A DNA stretch of 64,000 nt from Mycolicibacterium psychrotolerans (GTDB lineage Bacteria; Actinomycetota; Actinomycetes; Mycobacteriales; Mycobacteriaceae): contig NZ_AP022574.1 of assembly GCF_010729305.1 (NCBI RefSeq), forward strand, positions 62,001 to 126,000. The letters run 5' to 3'. The notes beneath the pieces were generated by a model. The model worked only from the letters and a program-made list of their open reading frames with translations, was not told the origin of the DNA and searched no databases. This document shows, piece by piece, positions 16,267 through 23,886 of the stretch; position 1 is the stretch's first letter; each line of letters starts with the position of its first letter. Position numbers and translations under genes: made by a program.

Positions 16267-17265
16267 ATGCGAGGACCAGGACGGACCAGACCATTCCGCA
16301 CGGCGGCCGGTGACGTCGTCCCCGAGAGCGTCGCCGAGGTCGGCTACTGCCGGCTCGGCCGTGTCGACCAGTGGGTACTGATCCGCGGCCGCGACCTCGC
16401 CAATCCGCCGCTGATCCATCTGCACGGCGGGCCGGGATTCAGCGAGACCCGCCTCCTCCGGCACTTCAACGCCGAACTCGAGGACCGGTTCACCGTCGTC
16501 TACTGGGACCAGCGCGGCGCCGGCAAGTCCTTCCACCGCGGCATTCCACGATCGTCGATGACCGTCGAGCAGCTCCTCTCCGATCTCGACGAGCTGGTCG
16601 ACATGGTCTGCGCCCGCGTCGGCCAGGAACAGGTCGTGCTGCACGGACACTCATGGGGGTCCCTGCTCGGCGTGCTGTACGCCGACCGGCACCCCGAGAG
16701 GGTCGCGGCCTCCCTCGGCACCGCCCAGATCGGTGACGCGTCGGCAGCCGAGTCCGCCTCCTACGCGTGCGCGCTCGCCGCTGCCGAACAGCGCGGCAAC
16801 CGCCGGGCCCTCGAGGCGCTGCGCGCCATCGGTCCACCGCCGTACCCCGCGTCCAATGTCTTCTCCGAGCGCACCTGGCTGCAGCGCCTCGACGGACAAC
16901 TGTCGCCCCGAGCGCTGTGGAAACTGCGCGGGGCGGTGATCGGCGGCGGCGGCGAGTCCTCGCCGCTGGACCTGGTCAACCAGATCCGCGGCTTCCGGTT
17001 CACGATGGACGCGATGTGGCGAGAAGCGTCCGCGCTGAACCTCACCACCGCCGTGCCCGCGCTGCACATGCCGGTCGCCTTCTTCGTCGGGCGACACGAC
17101 CACTGGGTGCCGCCCGAAACCAGCGTCGCCTACTTCGACACGCTGACCGCACCGTCGAAGCAGCTGCTCTGGTTCGACGAGTCCGGCCACGAGCCGTTCG
17201 TGGACGAACCGGCCGCGTTCAACCGCGCGGTCGTCGACGTGGTGGGAGCGCTCGTCTCGCCGTGA
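16267..17265 (+). CDS. Alpha/beta hydrolase of the proline-iminopeptidase type
   Basis: 332 residues from ATG 16267; a TTG three codons earlier is possible. The motifs are those of the S33/prolyl aminopeptidase group: oxyanion HGGPGF near 60, DQRGAGKS near 85, nucleophile elbow GHSWGS near 130, and late acid/base positions in GRHDHWVPP and ESGHEPF. Such enzymes cleave N-terminal proline or hydrolyse small amide/ester substrates. The gene overlaps the following MFS transporter by 4 bases (GTGA), so the two are co-translated; a hydrolase-exporter pair suggests detoxification or handling of a small molecule. Substrate not predictable. Confidence 0.85.
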   Translation: MRGPGRTRPFRTAAGDVVPESVAEVGYCRLGRVDQWVLIRGRDLANPPLIHLHGGPGFSETRLLRHFNAELEDRFTVVYWDQRGAGKSFHRGIPRSSMTVEQLLSDLDELVDMVCARVGQEQVVLHGHSWGSLLGVLYADRHPERVAASLGTAQIGDASAAESASYACALAAAEQRGNRRALEALRAIGPPPYPASNVFSERTWLQRLDGQLSPRALWKLRGAVIGGGGESSPLDLVNQIRGFRFTMDAMWREASALNLTTAVPALHMPVAFFVGRHDHWVPPETSVAYFDTLTAPSKQLLWFDESGHEPFVDEPAAFNRAVVDVVGALVSP

Positions 17266-18800
17266 ATTCCCTCGACACGACGGCACCTCGACTGTCGCGG
17301 ACCGCGGCGGCGATGACCGTGTTGGCCATGGGACTGGGGTACACGGCCTCCGTCGTCGATCCCACGATCCTCTCAGCCGAGATGTCAACGGTTCGGATCG
17401 GTCTCGGAATGTCCGCGAGCGCCGCGAGTTTCATCGCGAGCCTGGCGACGTTGACGACGGCCGCCGCAGTCCTCGGCGCCGGCGCCCTCGGCGACGTCTA
17501 CGGCATGCGGCGGATGTACGTGGTCGGACTGCTCGGCACGATCGGCTTCGGTGTCCTGGGCGCCGCCGCCCCCACCGTCGCGGTGCTGATGGTCGCTCGC
17601 GCCGGTCTGGGAGTGGCGTTGGCCTTTCTGCTGGGCTTGCCGCTGGCGATCGTCAACGCGGTGTTCGCCCCCGAGCGCAGGACCAGGGTGATCGCGTGGT
17701 ACTTCGGGGTCGGGTTCGCGGTCGCGGCCCCGCTGCCTGCGATCGGCGGGGTTCTCGCGGCCCAGTTTGGATGGCGGACATGCCTTCTCGTCACCCCGGC
17801 CGTGGCGGCCGCGGCACTGGCCATCACGCTGCGGTATGTCCCGCACCCGCCGCGCTCCCACCGTGCCCTCGACGTGCCGGGCTTGGCGCTGGCCGCTGTC
17901 GCGCTGCTGGCGCTGGTCTTCGGTATCTCCCGGCTGGAAGCCGGCGTCGATGTCGTCGCCATCACCGCGCTCTGCACCGCAGCGGTGGCTGCCGTCGGCT
18001 TCGTCGTCAGGGAATGGCGAACACCCCAGCCGGCATTGGAGCTTTCGATCTTCCGCAGCAGCCGGTTCAACGCCGCCGTCACCGCGGGAGTGGTGTTCAA
18101 CTTCCTCACCGGCGGGCTGATGATCCTGTTCGCGTTCTATCTCGTCACCGTCCGCGGCGAATCACCGGAGGTGCTCGGCTTCCTGCTGATCCCGGCCACC
18201 GTGCTGGGCGCGGTGGCCGCCACGGCCGCAGGACCGGCGGCGGCACGATTCGGTGATCGGCCGGTACTGGTCGGCGGGCTGGCCGTCATGCTGGTCGCGG
18301 TGCTGCTGCTTCGGCTGTTCGACGAGAACACCTCTCTGGTCGTGGTGGCTGCGGCCGTGGTGCTTTCCGTCGTCGGCGGCGCCATCGTCGCGACACCGCA
18401 GGCATCGGTCATGATGGCCGGGGCCCCCGCTCATCTCGGCGGCGCAGTCTCGGGCGTGAAAGGTGCTGTCAATCAGACCGGCTACTCACTCGGCCCCACG
18501 GTCTTCGCGCTCGTCGGCATCAATCTCATCCTCGCCGAGGGCACCACCAAGCTGGCGGGCTCCGGCATCACGCTCGAGGAGGCGCGCGAAGCTTTCCGGG
18601 CGACGCACGGCGGCCCGGCGGGCGGTTCTCACCTCCTGGACCCCGACCGGGCCCGCATCGTGGCCACCGCCGCGACCGAGAGCATGCTCGACGCGATCCA
18701 CACCATCAGCCTTCTCGCGGCGGTGGTCGCTGTCGTCGCCATCGTCGTCGCGATCGTGTGGCTCAAGCCGGAATCCCGGGGCGGTCCGTCGACGTCGTGA
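17262..18800 (+). CDS. MFS drug/H+ antiporter (DHA2, 14-TM type)
   Basis: 512 residues from GTG 17262, overlapping the hydrolase stop. The sequence is hydrophobic throughout with about 14 membrane segments and the loop motif GDVYGMRRMYV between segments 2 and 3 (motif A, GxxxDRxGR-like). Antiporter-type glycines are seen in PLPAIGGVLA, as in EmrB/QacA exporters. A hydrophilic loop near residues 425-465 precedes the last segment. Likely export of a small toxic compound, perhaps the substrate or product of the coupled hydrolase. The 3' end overlaps the convergent band-7 gene by 38 bases. Confidence 0.88.
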   Translation: MNSLDTTAPRLSRTAAAMTVLAMGLGYTASVVDPTILSAEMSTVRIGLGMSASAASFIASLATLTTAAAVLGAGALGDVYGMRRMYVVGLLGTIGFGVLGAAAPTVAVLMVARAGLGVALAFLLGLPLAIVNAVFAPERRTRVIAWYFGVGFAVAAPLPAIGGVLAAQFGWRTCLLVTPAVAAAALAITLRYVPHPPRSHRALDVPGLALAAVALLALVFGISRLEAGVDVVAITALCTAAVAAVGFVVREWRTPQPALELSIFRSSRFNAAVTAGVVFNFLTGGLMILFAFYLVTVRGESPEVLGFLLIPATVLGAVAATAAGPAAARFGDRPVLVGGLAVMLVAVLLLRLFDENTSLVVVAAAVVLSVVGGAIVATPQASVMMAGAPAHLGGAVSGVKGAVNQTGYSLGPTVFALVGINLILAEGTTKLAGSGITLEEAREAFRATHGGPAGGSHLLDPDRARIVATAATESMLDAIHTISLLAAVVAVVAIVVAIVWLKPESRGGPSTS

Positions 18801-19656
18801 TTCCCCCAGTGGTCGCGGGTTCGTCGAGACGGAGAAGGTCGATGCCGTCGGCGGCTTTCTCCGTGATGGAGCGCAATGCGTCGTCCTCGGCCTGCCCCTG
18901 CGGCGTCGATCTCTCGAGGAAGCGCAGGAGTTCGACGGGGAAGGGCAGCACCAGCGTCGAGTTCTTCTCCGCGGCCACCTCCACCACGGTCTGCAGCAGC
19001 CGCAGTTGCAGCGCCGCGGGTTGCTCGGACATCACGGCGGCCGCCGCGGCCAGCTTCTGCGAGGCCTGCAGTTCACCGTCGGCGGTGATGACCCTGGCCC
19101 GTCGCTCACGTTCGGCCTCGGCCTGGCGGGCGATCGACCGCTTCATCGAGTCGGGCAGGATCACGTCCTTGATCTCCACGCGGTCGATGTGGATGCCCCA
19201 GCCCAAAGCCGGGCTGTCGATCATCACCTCCAGGCCGTCGTTGAGGTGCTCGCGGTTGGACAGCAGATCATCGAGGTTGCTCTTGCCGATGATCGACCGC
19301 AGCGACGTCTGCGCGACCTGCCCGATGGCCGACATGTAGTCCTGGACGTCGACGGCCGCCCGCACCGGATCGGCCACCTTGAAGTAGATCACCGCGTCCA
19401 CCCGGACGGTCACGTTGTCGCGGGTTATGCCGTCCTGCGCCGGCACCGGCATCGTGATGATCTGCATGTTGACCTTCTGCAGGCGATCGGCGACCGGCAG
19501 CAGCAGTGTCAACCCCGGCTCACGCACCCGGGATTGCACCTGCCCGAACCGGTACACCACACCGCGTTCGAACTGTTGGATCACCCGCACGCTCGACCCG
19601 AGCACCGAGAGCAGTGTCAGGGCGACGACCCCGGCCACCACGTAGAAAGTGATCAT
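18763..19656 (-). CDS. Band 7/SPFH membrane protein (slipin-like)
   Basis: 297 residues from ATG 19656, with GGAGG 6 bases upstream; the frame is open 44 codons further but without similarity. An N-terminal membrane anchor (FYVVAGVVALTLLSVLGS) is followed by a stomatin-type SPFH domain: ERGVVYRFG, LLLPVADRLQKV, VDAVIYFKV and VQDYMSAIGQVAQTSLRS. A coiled-coil segment AEAERERRARVITADGE comes next. Slipins assemble into membrane microdomain scaffolds and often pair with an NfeD protease; no NfeD is adjacent. The 3' end overlaps the MFS gene by 38 bases on the opposite strand. Confidence 0.9.
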   Translation of the reverse strand: MITFYVVAGVVALTLLSVLGSSVRVIQQFERGVVYRFGQVQSRVREPGLTLLLPVADRLQKVNMQIITMPVPAQDGITRDNVTVRVDAVIYFKVADPVRAAVDVQDYMSAIGQVAQTSLRSIIGKSNLDDLLSNREHLNDGLEVMIDSPALGWGIHIDRVEIKDVILPDSMKRSIARQAEAERERRARVITADGELQASQKLAAAAAVMSEQPAALQLRLLQTVVEVAAEKNSTLVLPFPVELLRFLERSTPQGQAEDDALRSITEKAADGIDLLRLDEPATTGGITTSTDRPGIPA

Positions 19657-19814
19657 GATGCCTCCGTCCCACCCAGGGGCGCGGCGACACAGGGAAGGGC
19701 GTACCTCGCCGTCCGCGCGTCGAGGTCCGAGGGAAATCGGTCCGATATCCGGGCCAGCGGGCCCGAGTCCATACCTCAATTGTGGCACCGCCGGACAGTG
19801 AGCTCAACGCCTGC

Positions 19815-19875
19815 GTCGAGGCTGCGCTCAGGGCGGCGAAGTTCGAGTGGAGGTCGCCGTGGGCGCAGTCTGAGC
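19815..19875 (-). repeat. 61-bp palindromic repeat, copy 4 (reverse orientation)
   Basis: Read on the minus strand it contains AGACTGCGCCCACGGCG, identical over 17 bases to the copies at 41275 and 42238, and ends with CGCAGCCTC; the centre is diverged. Same 61-base length as the other copies but lying in opposite orientation, in the gap between the band-7 gene and the DUF4262 gene. Confidence 0.75.
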
Positions 19876-19930
19876 ACTTGCTTTCCAACAGTTTTCAGCC
19901 TTCGGCATCCGGACCGGAGTGCCCATCTAC

Positions 19931-19960
19931 GGATCTGATATCGCCGGCGATATCAGATCC
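19931..19960. promoter_or_regulatory. Perfect 30-bp palindrome
   Basis: Every base from 19931 to 19960 matches its partner: arms GGATCTGATATCGCC and GGCGATATCAGATCC with no spacer. It sits 101 bases before the DUF4262 gene and 274 bases from the band-7 start, so it could be an operator for a dimeric repressor or a terminator-like cruciform. No T tract follows, which disfavours a simple terminator. Confidence 0.5.
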
Positions 19961-20061
19961 CGACAAGCACCCGCTGCCTCGACCCGAATCAGGCGACGAG
20001 CAGTCTGTTCTGTCGGTGGGTGCGGGCAGGCTGGCCCGTAACCACGACAGAAGGGGCGGCC

Positions 20062-20535
20062 ATGTGCTGGCAGTGCGACAATCCCGACAAAACCACCGAC
20101 GACTACCTGGACGTGCTGCGGGAGACCATCAAGGACCAGCGTTGGGCAGTGCAGTTCGTCGAAAGTGACAACCGGCCGTTCGCCTACACCGTCGGCCTGC
20201 ACGAGAACGGCCTGCCGGAATTGGTGGTGACGGGGATGCGGGCGCAGACCTCGGCGAAGCTCCTGAATGTCATCGGCGAGCAGATGGTCGACGAGGGCAT
20301 GGTCTTGCAGCCGGCCGAGCACATCGACTGTGGGAGAAGGTATCTCCTCGAGGTAGTGGAGGTCGAACACCCGGACGTCCACCTGAAGTTCGCCCTCGGC
20401 CTTTACGGCTCGACTATCCGCGCCCTTCAACTCGTCTGGGCAGACGATGCCGGTCGCTGGCCATGGGACCGTGGGTGGGGCCACGGTCGACGAAGGCAAC
20501 CGGTGCTCGGCATCCGCGGCCCATTGCCGAACTGA
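20062..20535 (+). CDS. DUF4262 domain protein
   Basis: 157 residues from ATG 20062 (AAGGGGC upstream). Starts MCWQCDNPD, as many DUF4262 proteins do, then VQFVESDNRPFAYTVGLHENGLPELVVTG, the conserved core, and ends with a basic GRRR tail. Biochemical role is not known; the two N-terminal cysteines may bind metal or form a disulphide. It stands alone downstream of a perfect palindrome, so it may be regulated by it. Confidence 0.85.
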   Translation: MCWQCDNPDKTTDDYLDVLRETIKDQRWAVQFVESDNRPFAYTVGLHENGLPELVVTGMRAQTSAKLLNVIGEQMVDEGMVLQPAEHIDCGRRYLLEVVEVEHPDVHLKFALGLYGSTIRALQLVWADDAGRWPWDRGWGHGRRRQPVLGIRGPLPN

Positions 20536-20584
20536 GACGGGATGAGCCGTGACGAGACCGACCCAACCCTGCCAAGCTGTCCCC

Positions 20585-21607
20585 ATGCGCCACCTCGTGT
20601 TCGTCGAGCCGGGACGGCTCGCATGGCAGGAAGCCCCGGACCCCGAGCCGGGCCCGGGGCAGGCCGTCGTCCGCCCACTCGCCGTCGCGCGGTGTGACCT
20701 CGACGCCGCGATGGCCGGCTTCGGCATCTTCCCCGGCCCCTATCCCGTTGGCCACTAGATCGCCGGCGAAGTCATCGCGGTCGGCGACGGCGTCACGCAC
20801 ATAGAAGAAGGACAACGCGTCGCCGTGCCGTTCCAGGTCTCGTGCGGCCGGTGCACCCCCTGCGCCGGCGGTCGCTACGCCGCATGCGATAGCTACTACG
20901 CCCGCGCCGGCGCCGCCTTCGGCTTCGGCGACGCCGGCGGCGGCCACGGCGGCGGTCTCGCCGACCTACTGCTCGTCCCCGACGCCGACCACCTGCTCGT
21001 CCCCGCGCCGGAGGCGATCAGCGACGTTGCCCTCGCGACGATCCCCGACAACGTCGTCGACGCCTACCGGACCGTCGTCGACGGCCTGCGCGAGCGTCCC
21101 GGCGCCGACGTCCTCATCGTCGGCGGCGATGCCCCCTCGATCAGCCTCTACACGATCCTCTGCGCGCAGGCCCTCGGCGCAGGCACCGTCCGCTACGCCG
21201 ACAACGACGCGCAGCGCCTCGCCGCCGCGTCCGACCTGGGCGCCGACGTGATCGATGTCGGTCCGCAGTTCCCGCGCCGCCTCGAGCGCGCAGCCATCGT
21301 CGTCGGCGCCTCGCTGAGCATCGAAGGGTTGCACTGCGCGATCCGCTCCACCGAGCCGTACGGGCGGCTCACCGTGGTGACGATCCACTTCGCCGCCGAG
21401 ACCCCGCTCCCGATGCTCGAGCTGTACACCCGCGGCATCACGCTGCACACCTCCCGCGCCGACTCCCGGCGCTACCTCCCCGAAGTCCTCGAGGTCGTCG
21501 CGGCCGGCCGCATCGATCCGCTGGCCGTGCCGACGACGGTGGTCGGCTGGGACGACACTGCCGAGCACTGGCTCGACCCCGCGCTGAAGATGGTTGCCAC
21601 TCGCTGA
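20585..21607 (+). pseudogene. Zinc alcohol dehydrogenase with an in-frame amber codon
   Basis: The frame from ATG 20585 reads a medium-chain zinc alcohol dehydrogenase: VFVEPGRLAWQEAPDPEP, RCDLDAAMAG, then PYPVGH followed by TAG at 20756-20758, after which the same frame continues IAGEVIAVGDGV, CGRCTPC (structural zinc region), a Rossmann part IVGGDAP and YADNDAQRLAAASDLGADVID to the stop at 21607. Family members read GHE at the interruption, so a single GAG to TAG change would explain it, hitting the conserved glutamate near the catalytic zinc. The remainder is undamaged, so the lesion is recent, or a sequencing error. A restart downstream would lack catalytic residues. Confidence 0.85.
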
Positions 21608-21890
21608 GTTACTGAACCGTCAGACAGGCCAATACGGTTGTATCCCCCGATGCCGCAGCCCATCTCGTCGCCAAGCAGTGTCACGACAATGTGACGAGAG
21701 GCCGGTGGCCCCGTGCGAACTGCGTTCGGCAGCTAAGGTAGGGCCCTATGTCCCCGACCGCCCGCCCAGCGGCCTCTATCGGCGAAACCCGTGGTGGCAC
21801 CGCCTACTTCGCTCACCCGTCAACTGACAGACTCTGCCGTGAATTATTAACACCGCTAACACCTTTCGCCATGCGCGATCACACCCCAAG

Positions 21891-22928
21891 ATGATCGACA
21901 CCGGCGCGGCAATCGTGGGCACCGGCCTGATGGGCCGGGTGCACGCGGAAGCGTTGGCGCGCATCGGCGTTCCGGTGGTAGGCGTGGTCGGGTCGAGCTC
22001 CGACCGCGCCGCAGCCTCCGGGTTGGGCGCCTACTACTGCAGCTTCGAGGAGATGCTCGACGACCCTCGCGTCCGCTCCGTCCACATTTGCTCCCCCAAT
22101 CATCTCCACCACGCTCAGGCGATGGCCGCGATGCGGGCCGGCAGGCACGTCGTCTGCGAGAAGCCGCTCGCCCTCAATCCCGCGCATGCGCACGAACTCA
22201 TCGCAGCCGCAACAGATTTCGGCGTCGTCAATGCCGTCTGCTTCGTCTCGCGCTTCTACCCGCTGTGCCGGCAGGCTGCCCAAAACGTCAGCAGCGGATC
22301 CCTTGGGTCACTGAGACTGGTCACCGGCTCCTACTTTCAGGACTGGCTGTCCAAGGACACCGACACCAACTGGCGCCTCGACTCCCAACTCGGCGGCCCG
22401 CTGCGCACCGTCGGCGACATCGGTTCGCACTGGCTCGATCTCGCCGGCTTCATCACCGGCCAGCGCGTCGAATCCGTGATGGCCGACCTCACCACCGCCC
22501 TGCCCGAGCGGTCGGACACCGAGGACATGGCCGGCATCCTGCTCCGCTTCGACGGCGGCGCCCGCGGCGTCCTCACCCTGTCCCAGGTGTCACCCGGCCG
22601 CAAAAACCACCTCGCCGTCGAGCTGAGCGGATCCGACGCGTCGCTGCGGTGGGACTCCGAGAGCCCCGAGCAGTTGTGGATCGGGCACCGCGACGAACCC
22701 AACCAGCTGCGGCTGCGCGACACCGGCGACTACCCGGCCGGCCACATCCAGGGCTACCCCGACGCGTTCAAGGCGTTCTTCCGCGCCGTCTACGACGCCA
22801 TCGACGCCGACGAACCCCCCGACCAGCCGGACTACCCCACCTTCGCCGACGGCTTCGAGCAGGTGCTCCTCGCCGAGGCCATCGCCGAGAGCGCCCGGCT
22901 CGAGACCTGGGTCTCCGTCCAGCGCTGA
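21891..22928 (+). CDS. Gfo/Idh/MocA-family oxidoreductase
   Basis: 345 residues. N-terminal Rossmann motif AAIVGTGLMGRVHAEALARI, then the family EKPLA motif (CEKPLALNPAHA, about residues 88-99) with the catalytic lysine, and GGPLRTVGDIGSHWLDLA, the second conserved block. Members oxidise or reduce sugars, inositols or bile pigments with NAD(P). The start is ATG 21891 in a short AT-rich leader without a clear ribosome site, so the message may be leaderless. Convergent with the MpaB-like gene, 1 base apart. Substrate unknown. Confidence 0.88.
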   Translation: MIDTGAAIVGTGLMGRVHAEALARIGVPVVGVVGSSSDRAAASGLGAYYCSFEEMLDDPRVRSVHICSPNHLHHAQAMAAMRAGRHVVCEKPLALNPAHAHELIAAATDFGVVNAVCFVSRFYPLCRQAAQNVSSGSLGSLRLVTGSYFQDWLSKDTDTNWRLDSQLGGPLRTVGDIGSHWLDLAGFITGQRVESVMADLTTALPERSDTEDMAGILLRFDGGARGVLTLSQVSPGRKNHLAVELSGSDASLRWDSESPEQLWIGHRDEPNQLRLRDTGDYPAGHIQGYPDAFKAFFRAVYDAIDADEPPDQPDYPTFADGFEQVLLAEAIAESARLETWVSVQR

Positions 22929-22929
22929 C

Positions 22930-23790
22930 CTAACCGGCGTTGGCCGTCATCGCCCACCGGATGCCGCCGACCAGCACGTGCCCCGCCGAGCGCACTACAG
23001 TCGCCTCCACCGGCGGAAGATACGGAAGCCACAGCGGCCCGCGCGCCCACCGCGGCAGCATCGCCACCGCCGCCGCGGCGAGCGCCGCATACGGCGCCCG
23101 CGCCAGCACCGGCAGCGGAGGCGTCAGCAACAGGAACCGCGCCGCATCCCGCGCCGCGGCCGTCCCGCCCAGCTCCGCCCGGTACGCGGCGATCCGCTCG
23201 GCCAGCTCGGCCTCCGTCCGCGGCGGATCGAGCACCCCCAGCTTGGCAGCGACCTGCGCGGTGTCGGCGACGTACCCGTCGCGGCCCTCCTGATCCAGCG
23301 GCTGCGACCCGTACAGCTGGTGCGCGCGCAGGAAGCTGTCGATCTCGGCGATGTGCACCCACTCCAGCAGGCGCGGGTCGCCCGCCTCGTAGGCACGGCC
23401 GTCCGGCGCCGTCCCGCGCACCCGGCGGTGGATGCCGCGGACCTTGTCGACCGCCCGCTGCGCGTCGTCGGCCGGGCCGAACGTCGTCACCGCCAGGAAC
23501 GTGCTCGTGCGGGCCAGCCGCCCCCACGGATCGCCGCGGTAGTCCGAGTGCTCGGCGACCCCGGCCATCGCCAGCGGATGCAGCGACTGCAGCAGCAGCG
23601 CGCGCAGCCCGCCCACGAACATCGACGCGTCGCCGTGCACCCGGCGGATCGGCCGGTCCTCGGCGAACCACCGCGGGCCCGGCGTCTGGTGGATCCGCGC
23701 CCGGTTCTCAGGGCCCTCGGGGCCGGCCACCATGCCGAACAGTGCGCTTCCCATCCGGGTGCGGATCGCGCCGAAGTCATACAGGGTCAT
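22930..23790 (-). CDS. MpaB-type oxygenase (DUF2236)
   Basis: 286 residues. The conserved segment RVHGDASMFVGGLRALLLQS followed by HPLAMAGVAEHSDYRGDPWGR is the hallmark of the DUF2236/ER-bound oxygenase mpaB-like group, which includes the rubber-cleaving latex clearing proteins (heme b dioxygenases). The conserved histidines in HPLAMAGVAEH and WVHIAEIDSFLRAH are candidate heme or metal ligands. Mycobacteria carry many paralogues of unknown substrate. Start ATG 23790; divergent from the PBP gene with 96 bases between them. Confidence 0.85.
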   Translation of the reverse strand: MTLYDFGAIRTRMGSALFGMVAGPEGPENRARIHQTPGPRWFAEDRPIRRVHGDASMFVGGLRALLLQSLHPLAMAGVAEHSDYRGDPWGRLARTSTFLAVTTFGPADDAQRAVDKVRGIHRRVRGTAPDGRAYEAGDPRLLEWVHIAEIDSFLRAHQLYGSQPLDQEGRDGYVADTAQVAAKLGVLDPPRTEAELAERIAAYRAELGGTAAARDAARFLLLTPPLPVLARAPYAALAAAAVAMLPRWARGPLWLPYLPPVEATVVRSAGHVLVGGIRWAMTANAG

Positions 23791-23886
23791 GTCCTCATTG
23801 TCCCTGCGCGGCGGCGCGGCCGACGCGCGCGAAAATTTTGATCACATCCGCACCCCCGACGAGGCGATCAGCCCTAAGCTGGCGCC

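Noticed and set aside
21675..21705. CRP-like site GTCAC-N6-GTGAC
   Set aside because: Arms are in the wrong order for TGTGA-N6-TCACA; could be chance in a high GC region.
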